A DNA stretch of 64,000 bases, from the NCBI RefSeq assembly GCF_040807025.1, contig NC_090943.1, forward strand, positions 120,913,900 to 120,977,899, read 5' to 3'. Shown here one piece after another: positions 1-46,900 of this stretch (positions are counted from its first letter, which is position 1; each line of letters opens with the position of its first letter). Position numbers and translations under genes: made by a program. The notes under the pieces were generated by a model, which was not told where the DNA came from, did not search any database, and was given only the letters and a program-made list of their open reading frames with translations. This DNA comes from Struthio camelus (Eukaryota; Chordata; Aves; Struthioniformes; Struthionidae).

Positions 1-265
1 CTGCATGATTAGTGATATATAAAAAAAGACATTTTTTGTTCCCATTTCCCTCTGCATTTATGCTGAGCAAGACCTCTAGCCCAGTGCATCTGCATATAAA
101 ATGAAAGAAAGCTTATAACAATAAGATCTTGCTATACTTAACAAGGATATATCACTCCCCCACCCCTTGGTAAATTATTTTGCTGGAGGCTACATCATTC
201 TATCTGAGTAGTATGTTGAGAGTTGACAAAGGCATGAATAATTCACCGCGTATGAAGCCTTCCTT

Positions 266-285
266 GAGCTGAGCTGAGCTGAGCT
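266..285. repeat. (GAGCT)4 short tandem repeat
   Basis: Four perfect tandem copies of GAGCT immediately precede the GC-rich foldback. Confidence 0.9.
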
Positions 286-301
286 GCAGCATGTTGGGCT
301 G

Positions 302-440
302 GCCTTTGATGCAGACTGGTTGGGCAGGTTCCCGGGCGCCCGGGGAACCGGTCTGACAGGCCTGTTATGCCAACAAATTCTGGTATGATTCCATGCTCTC
401 CAGAATGCAGAAACCTGCCCAGCCAGTTAAATGAAAGGCA
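302..440. repeat. Imperfect inverted repeat with nested GC-rich hairpin
   Basis: The arm at 314-330 (gactggttgggcaggtt) is complementary at 15 of 17 positions to the arm at 412-428, with one mismatch being a G:T wobble in RNA. Weaker complementarity extends outwards to 302 and 440. Nested inside, 327-349 forms a near-perfect palindrome of GGTTCCC / GGGAACC with a GGGCGCCC core. A third small inverted pair (TTCTGG / CCAGAA) lies at about 378-405. No transposase or target duplication was seen, so its origin is unknown. Confidence 0.6.
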
Positions 441-3400
441 TATTAGGTTATCCATTGCACATTGTATATATCTTAGGTGCAGCAGATCTCCTCTCGGCAC
501 TCTCTAGTGTGGTCCACAGTGGCTTCCTCATCTTACTTACACTTGAGGTTTATAGCTGGAGGGGAAGTCAATAGTAAATATTTATCACCCCGATCAAGAA
601 CAGAACTTTTCACAATTCAAACAGAAGGGTGAGTTTTGAAAGTCTTTCTTTAAAATTAACTTAAGATAAACTAAAGCAAAAATTTTATTCTATGCTTGAA
701 GTGGGAGAATGGCTATCTCCTTAATGTGTCTGGGTACTGCCAGCCTCTGTGGCGCTTGTTGACATTTTTGCGACTGCAGCTTTTGACCATTCTGCACGCA
801 GCTCAACATCATCTGCTCTGTCTTCAAGAATATTTACTGGAGAGACAGTTTAATGAACTCAGCACAGGAGTGTGAGATGGAAACTCCACTGCCAATGACT
901 TAGTATTTTGAGTTGGTCAGTTAAGTTAGCTTATCCTTCTCGGTCTTCTCTTTTATAGTGTTTTTTATAATCCCATAATAGCACTGCTGTGAAAAAGCAC
1001 AGTGCCATTACAGTAATATGTGTGATAACTAATACTTGCTGGACCAACATTTTTTTTTTTAATTGTGTAGTTTTATGGAGTGGGTTAACTAAACTCGATT
1101 TACATTTTCAAAATTGACTTAACAGCAATATAGGAAATGTATTTGTCATTCTTAACTGCTTTCTTTCTATATATTTATTAGAAACTTCCTGTTTAGAATG
1201 TAATAAGTAACGGTGGTAGCAATTATAATAAAAAAGAGTCTTAATCCAAAAGAGCAGGCAGCCCTGAAAGTTGTACCTGGATCTGCAACTGAAACCATTC
1301 ACAGGTACAGTGTCAAAAAAGAAAAATTAAACAGTGTGAAAACAAAAGCTGTGGAATCTGGTAACTGATTAACTACTGCAGCACAGAAGTACTTGCTGAG
1401 CTGAATAGAAAGGAATGAAGACAGGTTTTGTCATGCCTGTTAGGACAAAATAACTCTTTAACTGAAGTAAATCTGAATCTTCTCACCCTCTGTGTAACTA
1501 CGTTCTTGAAAACTCATATAGCCGCTTCCATCTCCCTGGAAATGTTATTTTAGTCTCTCTTTAAGTGACACAATCACAGTTCTCTTTCATGAGGTAAAAA
1601 AATAATTCCTGCCCTAGTGGACATAAACCACTAGATACGTGTAGATATATGCAAGATTATGTAAGAATTTATGGAAGTCACACAACAGGAAGCTTCAATT
1701 ATGGAGGTGTTTACTGCCTGCTATTTCCAGGTTGATGCAAAAATGAACATTATTATTCTTTTGTAGATTGCCAATAAAAAGGCCTCCTGAGCAGCTTAAA
1801 AAAATGAATGAGAGACTGAAATGACCTTCTTGCTGGCTGCACTTTATCTGTTAGTTAAAACCGTTCTTCAAAGTGTAAAAGAATGGAAAACAACACAGGG
1901 GAAGTCTTGCGCTCTCACAGAGGCTAAAAATATGCATCAGGAAAAAGCATTTAATTCTTAGCATCTCTGTTGATTTTACTATCAAATATGGGATTAAAAT
2001 TTACTTAGACTAAGGAATACACCATTCTCAAAAGGAAAAACTGTAAGTGGCTGAACTGTATGGTTTGACCAGGGACACTCTGTAGAGACCATAAAATGCT
2101 CCGAGAGAGCTCTCTTTGCTAAAGCTATAGAATTGGAACACTGTACAATTTTTAAAATTCAAATGAAATACATCATTTTTTAAAATACTGCTTGCCACCC
2201 TCTGCCTTAGCAATTTTTGTGCTCCATTTTATTTGGGTTCTTGCCTGATTGCTTTTTCTTTGGGGCAGAGGCCATTGTTTAGGGATTTTTTTCCCCAAAA
2301 GGTAAAGGTAAGTAAAATACCATTTCCCAACTGCTATTCTGTTTTGCTTGTTCTCCCGTTCTGAATTCTTGTCGCTCGCTATAGCAAGAAGTAGGTGGCA
2401 TGATATACAGATGTGCAAATTTTTACTTCAGTCTTCCAAGCCTGAAATAGACTTCCAAGGCTAATATAAATAGGCATAACTACTCAGCCTATTCATATAA
2501 ACCCAAGTAATATTGGTAAGAGCAAACCATTTCAGTCTGTAGCTAACATAAACAGGCGCTGCTCCTTAGAATCTACCGTCCTTGGAGGACCAGGAACGCT
2601 ACACTGAAGTCCTGAAACAGCATCCCTCGGGTTGCTTTTTTCCCCTCCATCAAGCCTCTCTAAAGGACCTGAGAGTTCCAGCCAAGCAAATCCCAGCTGT
2701 TTCAGACTACAGATGAGGAGCGGTGTAAGCACTTCAAAGAAAAGGGTTCCTTACAGTGAACAATGTTATTGGCATCAGGGAATTTGCCCTTGGCTTGAGT
2801 TCAAAAGTGGCTATGCAAGTTGCTTGAGAAGACTCAAATTCAACTCGTGGGGGTGATGGAGTAGCTCCTCCCTATTCTTCCGGAAAAAGCAAATGCTATC
2901 AGTGCCAGACAGATTGTGTGCTGTGTGCTCTCCCAGTTTTAAGAAATGATACCATTCAGAGGACTGCCACTTTCTACACTCCTAGTTGAAATTCCACGTA
3001 GGTAGCTGCTGAAACGTGTTGCATGCTCTCACTCACTACATATGAAGCTGGGCTCATGTGATGTCCTTAGTGGCAGCTACAACATGAAGTTCATGAAATG
3101 AACATTCCTAGAGATTAATCAATATATTTATCTCTCAATGCAGATCCTGCATGACAGGGAGGTTGTGAACACACTGGCATGTACATATATGTGCAATCTG
3201 CTATATGTTATGTGAATAAATAAGGGTTTCACTATTACATATATATGCAGGAAAAGAGCAATTTATTTATCATTGTGTAAGTACAATGATAATTGCCATT
3301 CAAAGCTGGCTTTAATCTTCGCATCTAAATTTAAGGTAGTAGCAGCAAAAAAATTCAAGCTATCCACTATTCTCTTTTAAAGCTACTTTGTTTGTACTTA

Positions 3401-5992
3401 CCGTTATCTGACTGGTTAGAAACACTAATGCAGCCTCTGCGCTACCAAAAAAAAGGGGGGGGGGTTATTTTATCTGTGCAACACTGCAGTACTCTTACAA
3501 AATAAATTCAATCAGTAGCTGATTTGCTAGCAAATGGTCCAGTCGCCAAGAAGGTATTACCATTAAACTGTAACTGACAGTCAACAGCTTCATATACTAC
3601 TAGTAAGGCTAAACGTTTTAGGCATTAGGGTCTAAAATGGGCTGGGATTACATTATACTCCCTTTTCTGTTTCAGAGTTGTTCATAGATATGTATTCTGT
3701 TATCCAGTTTGATGTGCCATATTAAGGGTTACTTTGAAATCTGGACACCAGCCATGATTCCACAGGAACTTTTGTATCTGCTCAAGTGCTAAAATGACAA
3801 AGTCTTTTTTTCCCACAGTTTTATTGTCTAGGTGTGGGTGTTTACTCTTATGAGATGAATGAGATGCAGTTCCAGTTAGACTAGTCAGCTTAAACATCCA
3901 ATATACTGAATGTGGAATATCAGACTCTTCAGAAGTTTGCTAGCACGTTTAGTGAGCCAGGGATCCATTCAGTAACTTGTGGTCAGGTATGTGATTATGG
4001 AACACATTTTTCTACATAAAATCAAGTAAATCTGGAAAGGAGATAAGGGTAAAGTTCAACTGTTGGTCTTATTCTGCATTCACTTATTGACAGTAAATTA
4101 GGATAAACTGCAGAAGTCAGTGGAGATATACTGCTGTAAATTTCAACATGGGAGAACTACATCCATTCAGATTATTTGGACAGAAGACACAGTTATTTTC
4201 TAGAGTGCTTCTTAGAAATAAAAAGAAGGGTCCAGTTCATGGCAGAATGACTGACCAATCAGCAAGAAGATAACTTTACTGCTACTTTTCTGGTCTGTGT
4301 GTATATTTAAATACATGTTTATCTTAAGTCTGAGGAAATGATCACTCTCTGACATTACTAACTTTTAGATTATAGAAAATTCAAAAGTAGAATAAAAAAA
4401 GCAGGGAACAAGACAGTTCTTGCAGACACTATTTAAGAATATTGGCATGTCTATCGAAACCTATTAGGGAAGTTTCTTCCATAAGATGTAGTTAATTTTA
4501 GTTCTTTTGCACATGTTCTGATGTGAAAATGGGCCAGTCTATGATGGAAGTAAGCTGCTGCTCAGGTATTGAACACTGGATTTGTTTTAGCAGAAAAGTA
4601 ATTGATTAAACAATAGTGAGGAATGAGAAAGTAAGTTAACTATAAGATTTGTCGAAACACTGAAGATCAAGGTATACAACTAACTGGAAACTGAAGTTAT
4701 TTTCAACAAAGTTGGAACAACAGATTTTAAGTCTGCTTAATCATGAGTGAGCTTGGACTCCAGTTTAAGACTATTTCAGAATACTTCTGAAATGTTAAAA
4801 TATTATTTTACATCTAGTTTTAGTTACGCTACAGCTCCATATTTACGACACTTTCTTGAGCTTCTAGACTTCAAGATTGTGATCCCAGTAATGTAACAAG
4901 AGTAAGATGAAACAGCTACTAACAACAAGTAAAATAAATATTTGCATACCTAACTTTATTCATATTGCTATTAATAGTAGTTAAGAAAGCTTATGTTAGC
5001 AGGACCAGCCTTTAGAAGCAGATCAGCCACTGGGACCTCTAACCATGCCACTAAGCTGTATCTGAAAATGCTTCTACATGTACCAAAACAGTACAGTAGA
5101 ATTGTACGAAGGCAGAATGGTATTAGTGAAAAAATGTGTCTTGTTTCTGTTTCATGATCAAGTAAAACCACAGACTAAAAAATGAAGAGGTTTACCTCAT
5201 GGCAGATGGCAGGACTGATCTCAAAGAATGAATGGTGATCTATAATTTGGGCCAAAAAAAAAAAAGTTGGTAAAATGCTCAAAAATGGATATATCACAAA
5301 GATTGGCCGATTTATGTCACCGTGTCCTAACCAATTATATCAGCCTACAGGTTTTTACACTCATCCAAAACATTCAAGCGTGCTCCAGGCAGTGCTGCTG
5401 TAGGCTAAAATGATGAACTTAACTGAATCTAGTAAGACCAGGAAGGGCACAAAAAGCATTCCAAATACACCTTAACTTCAGTGTGCAAATCCCACCATTC
5501 AGCAGACCACAAATCCTGGGGGAAAGGCTGATTTTCCAGCACAGCCTGAACACCAGCAAGGCTAAGTGTGCCAGAGTGGGTATATTTCAAAGATCCTCCT
5601 TGTATCTGAACCAATAAGACTGATTTTTCTTTCAGGAAGGTTCTTCTTATGTGGGCAGCATTTTTTTTTTCCTCAATGCAAGCTCTCACACGTACCCTTG
5701 CTTTTCCAGAATGCTCCATGCCTGACACACTTCACTGCAGCACATGACAAGGCCTGGCTCATCCCCTCGGCTTTTATCAGGCCGCTCTCTCTCTTTCTCT
5801 CTGTGGATATCTAAAACACCAGGCCAGATGCGCAGCTGAGGAGGAGAGAGCAGAGCTGGAGGGGGTCTGGCTTGACGGATATTTGAATTGGTGAGGCCTG
5901 TGGCGCACGAACGCCTGGGGGAAGGGCGGCCTCAACGGCCGGGCTGCACGCCGGCAGCCTCCCCCCCCCCCCCACCTCACCCCCCAGCGCCA

Positions 5993-6006
5993 GCTCTCGC
6001 GAGAGC
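5993..6006. promoter_or_regulatory. CGCG palindrome (TCTCGCGAGA element)
   Basis: A perfect 14-bp palindrome, gctctcgcgagagc, contains the TCTCGCGAGA element known from TATA-less CpG-island promoters. ZBTB33/Kaiso has been linked to that element in other genomes. Its position within the island suggests it helps drive RBBP8 transcription; that role is inferred. Confidence 0.7.
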
Positions 6007-6018
6007 AGGGGCGGAAAC

Positions 6019-6027
6019 CTCGCGAGA
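6019..6027. promoter_or_regulatory. Second CGCG element, one-base variant
   Basis: CTCGCGAGA repeats the core of the upstream palindrome about 24 bp further on, two helical turns or slightly more. The first base of the full decamer differs. Paired CGCG elements suggest a real functional site rather than a CpG-island accident. Confidence 0.5.
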
Positions 6028-6177
6028 GCTCCGCCGGGCCGGGCCGAGCCCCCGCCCCCAGGGAAGGCGCTCTGTCCGGTTTTACCTTTTCCCGCCGTTT
6101 CGCGGGGAGGCGCCACGAGCCAACCAGGTAACGGCGCGCGCGCCCTCCCCTCCCCGGCTCCGCCGCCGGGTAACGGC

Positions 6178-6196
6178 CGCGCGCGCGCGCGCGCGT
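6178..6196. repeat. Alternating (GC)n tract
   Basis: An uninterrupted alternating purine-pyrimidine GC run within the promoter island. Such tracts can adopt Z-DNA under negative supercoiling, which is a general property and not shown here. Confidence 0.8.
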
Positions 6197-6414
6197 GCCG
6201 CCCCCGCCCCTCTCCCCCTCACGTCGCGCCGCGAGCGGGCGCAGCCGCCGCCCGCGTCCTCCCCTTCCGCGGGGCGCGTCGGTGGTCAGCCGCGCTTTTT
6301 GCCCCCGCCCCCCGTTTCGGCCGCCGAGGAGGGACACCCCCCCTCCCCCCCCCCCACACGTCTTGCATCCTCGGAGCATAAACCAGCCTGGCTTGAAGCG
6401 GGGGCGGCTGAGAC

Positions 6415-6514
6415 ATGGGGGCTCGCTGCGTCCGGCACCTCGGCGCTGTGGCGGGCAGCCTGTCGGGCGTTTGCCGCAGCAGGATTTGTCAGAGCGCTCG
6501 GTCGCGTTTTACGA
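6415..6514 (+). other. RBBP8: RBBP8 exon 1 (3' part of non-coding first exon) with upstream ORF start
   Basis: The exon ends at acga|gtgagt, a strong donor, and its 5' end is undefined. An ATG at 6415 sits in a good Kozak context (G at -3, G at +4) and stays open to the donor for 33 codons plus one base. Spliced to the acceptor at 9005, the frame runs 13 more whole codons in exon 2 and stops at TGA 9047-9049, overlapping the RBBP8 ATG (9046) as ATGA. The predicted upstream peptide is 47 residues, Arg-rich at its start (MGARCVRHLG). Translation is not shown by sequence alone. Whether transcripts start upstream of 6415 decides whether this uORF exists. Confidence 0.65.
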
Positions 6515-9005
6515 GTGAGTTTACTGTAAAAACGTTTATGCCAAGGGGAGGAGAAATCGCTGCTGGGGAGGTACTGGAGAGTTGAGTTGGTAGGAGCAGC
6601 CGGACCCCTCAGTAGCAGTCTCGATGGTCTGTTGTTGAGACGTTTCAGTCAGGGGTCAGGGCTTCAGGAAGCTTTCGGGAAATAGTGTTTGTGCTCCTGA
6701 GAGCCAGAGAGGCGGTTGTGCTCGTGTCAGCGGAATGTAAATACAGATAACCAGTCACAGGGCTTTATCAGCGTTGCCTGCCGCTGCTGATGAAGGCGTG
6801 TGTAAGGCGGCAGTCGTTTATGAAGCTGGGCAAAGCCTTGCCGTGCCAGAAGCAGTCGGTGGCTGGACGGAAAGGAAAACAGACACGGTTAAGTTGTTCC
6901 GTGAAAGGGGCAGCCAGGAGGCCAGGCACGCAGCCCCGCTGGGGAGAGCCGCCGCACTAAGGGCCCGCAGCAGGGCCGTTTCGGAGAGGGGCTGGCGTGC
7001 TCCCTTCCTGGCACCAGCAGCTCCCAGTTTGCTTCAGTACGTGCCTGCAGCTCAGGCATTTTTTTTCCCCGAGGACTGGAAAGTCCTTTCCTAGGAGTAG
7101 AAAGGACGCTAAGACTCTGACCTCACTGAATGCCTTTTGCACTTAGGCAGCTGCCGTGACCTACCAGACGGTCTCTTCGAACACTTGTTCAGGGGCAGTC
7201 TATTTGAAGATGTGTGGAACACCTATAGAGAGCAATGTACCGTTTGGGATCTTGAAGCAGATGAAGTTTGAAACAACCCACTGCTCTTTCTGTTTATATT
7301 CAGTTAATGTACTAATTCCTTGCAGTAACTCAACAGATTTTGCATGTTTTGTTTTTTTCTTTTAACCGTCTCTGGGGAAAAACCAGAAATGCTGCAGACG
7401 AGCTTGACCATGGGAAATAGAAACAATTCAGATGCCCTTTCCTTGAGTATGAATCATCCGAGAGATTCAAATCTAAGATAATAAGCAAAAGCAATTTTGC
7501 TGCTTTCACTTTCTTAGCACTTGACAGAGAAAAACATGGTTTCTTAGGTAACTGTGCATGAAGGTAGAAAAACAAATGATTAAAAGACATTCCTAATGTC
7601 ACTAGGCAATGTGTTCCACAGAGAAGCGCTGTAAGATGCCTTAATGTGACTACACAAAGTGAAGCATTTCAGCTGCGAAGATGCAAGGAGACTATCATTC
7701 AGCTTCAGTTCGTGACTTGTAAGCATTGCTCATTTGAAAAGGTAATTTGATTTTTTTCTATTCAAGACTTGTCTCAGTATAAGAACACTAGCTAACTTGA
7801 AATTAGGTACTGAAATGCAGCTTCTTGACTAATTAAAAGCCTTGTTTGGTCTGAGGTACAACTATAAGTTTTATCTCAAGAATTTGAGAGCCAGTTGCTA
7901 GTTTTATTTCTCTACCTGTAAGTAGTCTGTGGTGTGTATGATCAGAATGTTACTTTAGGAATAACACAATGTACTTCAGATTATAAATTACAATAAGAAA
8001 AAAGAATATTACAAAGTAATACATATTGCAATGTGCACCTGGTAATTATACCCGCCTCATGTTCAAAAATGTTTATTTAAAATTGATCACATAAAGAACA
8101 GGGGAAAAATTATAATCTCCAGTTTCACACACGGGACTGGAGGATAGAGGCACTGCATGAACGTCTTAATAATAGACACCCATTACACCAATTAGAATTG
8201 AATCTTATCTTTGGCTTATACCGAGATCTGAGCACCATGCTTCCCCTGTAGTTTACCTGAGGGTATCATCTGTGCTAAGGAAGCCTTCAAAAGAAAGAAG
8301 AATTACGGGTGAGATTGTTCTATTGGAGTGTGTAGACAGAGACTGGCTTTTAAGACAGAGCTATCTGGCTATGACAGTTCTCCTAAAATACTCATGTTTA
8401 TAAATTTTGAGATTAATCTCCTATTTCTTTTTCATCAGGGAGTATGAATAATTTCAGTGTAGAATCAAGACAATTTCCAAGGGAGGTTTGGACTTTTCTT
8501 TGCAGAAGGGAGTAACTTGAATCCATGTTTATATAAAGAATGCATGGACACAAGTGCATTTTGAAAGTTTTGTGACACAAACAGTATTTGCTGATAACAA
8601 AATTTGGGGCATCTAGGACACTTTTGGCAAACTGGAATTTTGCTGAACAATAGCTTTACATGGCGGGGGGTGGTGCAGAAAATGAAGATTCCTAAAAATT
8701 GTAGTCTTAATTTCAAGTTGCTGGCTGTTCAAGGTAGAAAAAACCAAAAATTCAGTAGTTTAGAATTGCTTGTAGCAAAGCACTTAGCATCTCCCATGCT
8801 TTCAGGGTGACTGTCAGTAAATAAGCACAACCTGACAAGGATAGACAGTGAGCTTTGTATTTCATCCATGGCTGCAAGTTATACTCTGATAAATGCAAAC
8901 GTAAGTGTTGTCGATCTGTCATTACAGGCATACACCTGTCTTCTGAAACAGCTTCATAACTATGTAATTTAAAACTTAAAGTGAGAGAGTGAGCCTGTTT
9001 TGCAG
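6515..9005 (+). other. RBBP8: RBBP8 intron 1
   Basis: Runs from gtgagt to the acceptor cctgttttgcag. Nothing beyond unique non-coding sequence was recognised. Confidence 0.75.
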
Positions 9006-43946
<34,941 letters not shown>

Positions 43947-44460
43947 ATGGTGGAGAAATACAGCACGCCAACCTGAGGGATATCTTTCCTGTCCTTAGAT
44001 ATTTATAGTTAATATAAACTTGAATTCAAGAACTGCAGTTTCTACAACGATAAATCATTTCATTAAGTATGTAAATTTTATAAAATTCTTTTGCAAATCT
44101 GAAGTATGTACCAGGAAGCAAAACTATTTAATGTATGTTTGGTTCATATTGTGTTAATACATTTTGTATTAATTTTGGCACCTGTCAGACAGCGAGTCTC
44201 CCGTTTTTCTTTCTTTGACGTCAACAGCTAAAATTCTAGCCATTCCTATCTAAACTCTGTGTCAGTGAGTAACTGCTTTGAAGTCCCCGAGATCACAGTT
44301 GCTCATGCAAGGTCCAAATGTTGCGTGTCAATGGGAACAGAAATGCAGATTTTGTAAGGTGCTTCCATTTTGCACTGGATTTTATATATGTAGCCTTCTT
44401 CTTTTGGCAATAATTGTTATACCTACTTGTAATAAAAATGTATTAAATGTGAGAGGTATT
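43947..44460 (+). other. RBBP8: RBBP8 3' UTR (proximal form)
   Basis: Follows the stop codon and ends by inference about 15-25 nt after the AATAAA at 44431. It is AU-rich. Open frames within it are not protein-like. Confidence 0.7.
44431..44436 (+). terminator. RBBP8: Proximal poly(A) signal AATAAA
   Basis: A canonical AATAAA about 485 nt after the stop codon, followed within 12 nt by a second hexamer, ATTAAA (44442-44447), and by a GT-rich stretch. Confidence 0.7.
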
Positions 44461-45007
44461 GACTGTTAATAGTTTGGAGGTATAAAAATCATTCAGTCTA
44501 AGCGCCTTTCTTAAACTTTCAGTGTTAAATTGACGAAAATGTGCTATATATTTAAATCGGAATATCCATTATTTTCTACTTTATTCAGTTACTATGTGCG
44601 ATTTATTGATATGGAGACACATTGTTAATTTTAAATTTGGATGACAGCTATGCTTGGTGTTTTACTAGGTGATGACCACTGCTGTCCACTAGATTACAAG
44701 GTATTCTCTAGAGGCCTTTTTAATGAGTTCTTGGTAGCAAGGAGTATAGGTAGTTTCCTACTGACATTTGGATAGTAAGAGCATACAGCACGACCGGGCA
44801 CGGTAATGCTTTTACACAGGCAGGCCAAGGATTGTTAGAAGATGCTTGAAAGAAGTAATTCTGGGTAAGGCCAAACTTTCTTGACAGTTCAAACTATTCT
44901 CCTTCACAGCAAGTCCACTCTATGCTTTTTGGCAATGTGAAAAGGCAATGAAAAGCGAGACCATTTTCAGGAACTTGCATTATACCCTCACAGAGTTATT
45001 TTGTAAT

Positions 45008-45013
45008 AATAAA
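45008..45013 (+). terminator. RBBP8: Possible distal poly(A) signal AATAAA
   Basis: A second canonical AATAAA about 1.06 kb after the stop, followed by GT-rich tgtagtgtttgg about 20-30 nt on, the arrangement expected of a usable site. It would give a longer 3' UTR. Confidence 0.45.
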
Positions 45014-46249
45014 ATATGCCTTTTTAATATGTAGTGTTTGGAGGAAACTTTTCCATGTCAGTATCATTTTTCCCCCCGTTTTTTTTCCACCTCTCTTTCT
45101 GCCAATGTGCCTGGGGACATGATTTTTCTTTAGTCCCCCAGTTTAATTCTGGCATTCTGATCCTGGTGCAAAAGCATACATTTTACGATGCTGTATCCTC
45201 CAAAGTATTAGCATAATGAAACTCTATCCTCGTATGTAGGAATAGAATAATATGTTCAAGCAGTGTATAGCCAGGGATAGTCTCAACCAGTGAGAAGTCT
45301 GTTTAAACAAAGATCATAAAACAGGCAACTATTTACATGACTTGAGCCAAAATAATATAAATTATACATATATTTTCATAATTGTGCACATATACAGACA
45401 TATTAAAAATATATGTATACTTCAGCACTTGGGGGATAGGATTCCAGGTGCAGTTACATAGGAATGACAGTAGGCTGTGCTAGAGGAGAGATTATTGCAT
45501 ATACTTTAAAAAAAAAAAAAAAAATTAGATTGGTTTGAGTGTACCACTGAGTAATACAGAATCCTCTTATAGGATCATAGGCCTTGCAGAAAAACAGAAG
45601 AAGATATATCAGTAGTCACTGTCACCATCCTCTCTGCTTAGTCAATTGATTTCCTTTAGCATTTCACGGGAGTACCCTGGGGAACAGCAAAGGCATTCCA
45701 AATAACAGTGGAAATACTCAGTTGCTTCTGTGTATACTGAGGCATGCTGACACCAAATGTTTATGTAGAATTCATTATAAAATAGGTTTTATATGTATAC
45801 ATACACATGGGAGAGGAAAATTTTCTTAAAGAATTAGAATTAATTATAAATTGTCTTTTTAAAAAAAAGTATCAGAACAAACCTTACATTGAGCTGGAAG
45901 ATTAAAATGATCACAATGTAATGGGACATTTAAAGACAGGGTGACAAGAAGAGTCGGAATTTTTAAGCACTTCTGTAATGAACATCAGTTTAAAAACCTT
46001 TCTTTGCAGGGAGGGTCAAGGGAGCTGTTGCAAACTGAAGGGGCAGAAAAGGTCAATGAGATGAGCATCAGCAAAGCTGCCAAGACTGGAAGGTATTCCC
46101 CAGGATTTGAAAGTCAGAAAACAGCTTTGATGTTTGAGGAGTAGAAAGTAGCAATTCTTCCATCAGCTTTCAAAAAGAACTCCAAGCAGCTTGGTGGGGC
46201 TGCAGCCTGATTAGTTTTATGGAGCACTGGAAACAGTGAGCTAGCTGAT
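45014..46249. other. Intergenic, nothing recognised
   Basis: AT-rich sequence with an A17 tract at about 45509-45525 and no supported gene. Confidence 0.6.
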
Positions 46250-46900
46250 AAAGAGTATATTAAACAAGATTAGCAGACATACGGATAAATACAAGGGGAA
46301 GAGTCAACGTGACTTTTTGAAGGCAAGTCATCCCTCCAGTCTTTTGGAGTCTTTAAAGGTGTCAAAGGGTGGTTTATCTGATGCTTTGCGGGGGAATAGG
46401 TACAGTCAAATCAGTGGGAAGAAATTATAGTGGAGTGCTGCTAGGAGCTGTTGTATTCAGCCTATTTATAAATGTTTTTAGAAGGTTTGGAGGGCGAAGT
46501 AGGAAAGTTGGCTAAGTTATTCACTGTAAAAGAGACATCAGTAGAACTGGAATATAGAAAAGAGGACCAGAGGGGAGGTTTTGCAAAGCAGAAAGTAAGA
46601 ATCAGTCTGAAAAGGAGACACAGGAGAGAAGGATGATAGATGATACTCATGAAGTGTGGAAACAGTGAATGGAAGGATTGCTCACTAAGGGACCTCAGGT
46701 AGCAGATTTGGTTAGAAGCGAAACAGAGCTTTTTCCTGCATAATCCAGCCATGGTATATGATGCTGCAGGATATTATGGATACCAAAAGTTTAGGCAGAT
46801 TAAAAAATGTATAAATATATGGCAGAAAGAAGTCATCAAGCATATGTTAAGAATACTACCTCTGAATCAGGAGCCTAAAGTTTAGTTTACAGGAAGCCGG
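46250..46900 (+). mobile_element. Degenerate CR1-like LINE fossil
   Basis: Translated + frames retain the skeleton of a CR1 reverse transcriptase: FLKASHPSSLLES-like and then SGVLLGAVVFSLFIN, which parallels the [17 protein letters not shown] block of the younger copy at 58.8 kb. Further on, gatgctgcaggatattatgg ataccaaaagttt and a ctgaatcaggagcctaa segment resemble avian CR1 3' tails. Many stops and shifts show great age. Limits are approximate. Confidence 0.5.

Larger units (their letters stand above)
1..5885. other. Upstream intergenic DNA, no gene recognised
   Basis: AT-rich sequence with no open frame that resembles a known protein and no convincing exon with splice sites. Open frames here are short and do not look coding. 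It holds a foldback near 300-440 (listed separately) and an A-run followed by ten G at about 3447-3464. Distal regulatory elements for the gene downstream could lie here but cannot be recognised by eye. Confidence 0.6.
5886..6514 (+). promoter_or_regulatory. RBBP8: CpG-island promoter of RBBP8
   Basis: The sequence changes abruptly from AT-rich to very GC- and CpG-rich, with GC boxes (CCGCCCC and GGGGCGG types), a GC alternating run at about 6178-6196, and long C runs at about 5960-5973 and 6338-6357. No TATA box is evident, as is usual for housekeeping DNA-repair promoters. The island ends at a strong splice donor (gtgagt at 6515). Its place just upstream of the first RBBP8 coding exon makes it the gene's promoter. 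The exact transcription start cannot be set from sequence. Confidence 0.85.

Noticed and set aside
243..500. 85-codon minus-strand frame over the foldback
   Set aside because: No protein-like features; the frame is created by the inverted repeat and GAGCT run.
5777..6529. Long overlapping open frames on both strands of the CpG island (up to about 213 codons)
   Set aside because: They are Pro/Arg/Gly/Ala low-complexity translations of GC-rich promoter DNA, with no domains and overlap in several frames at once. Stop codons are rare in such DNA.
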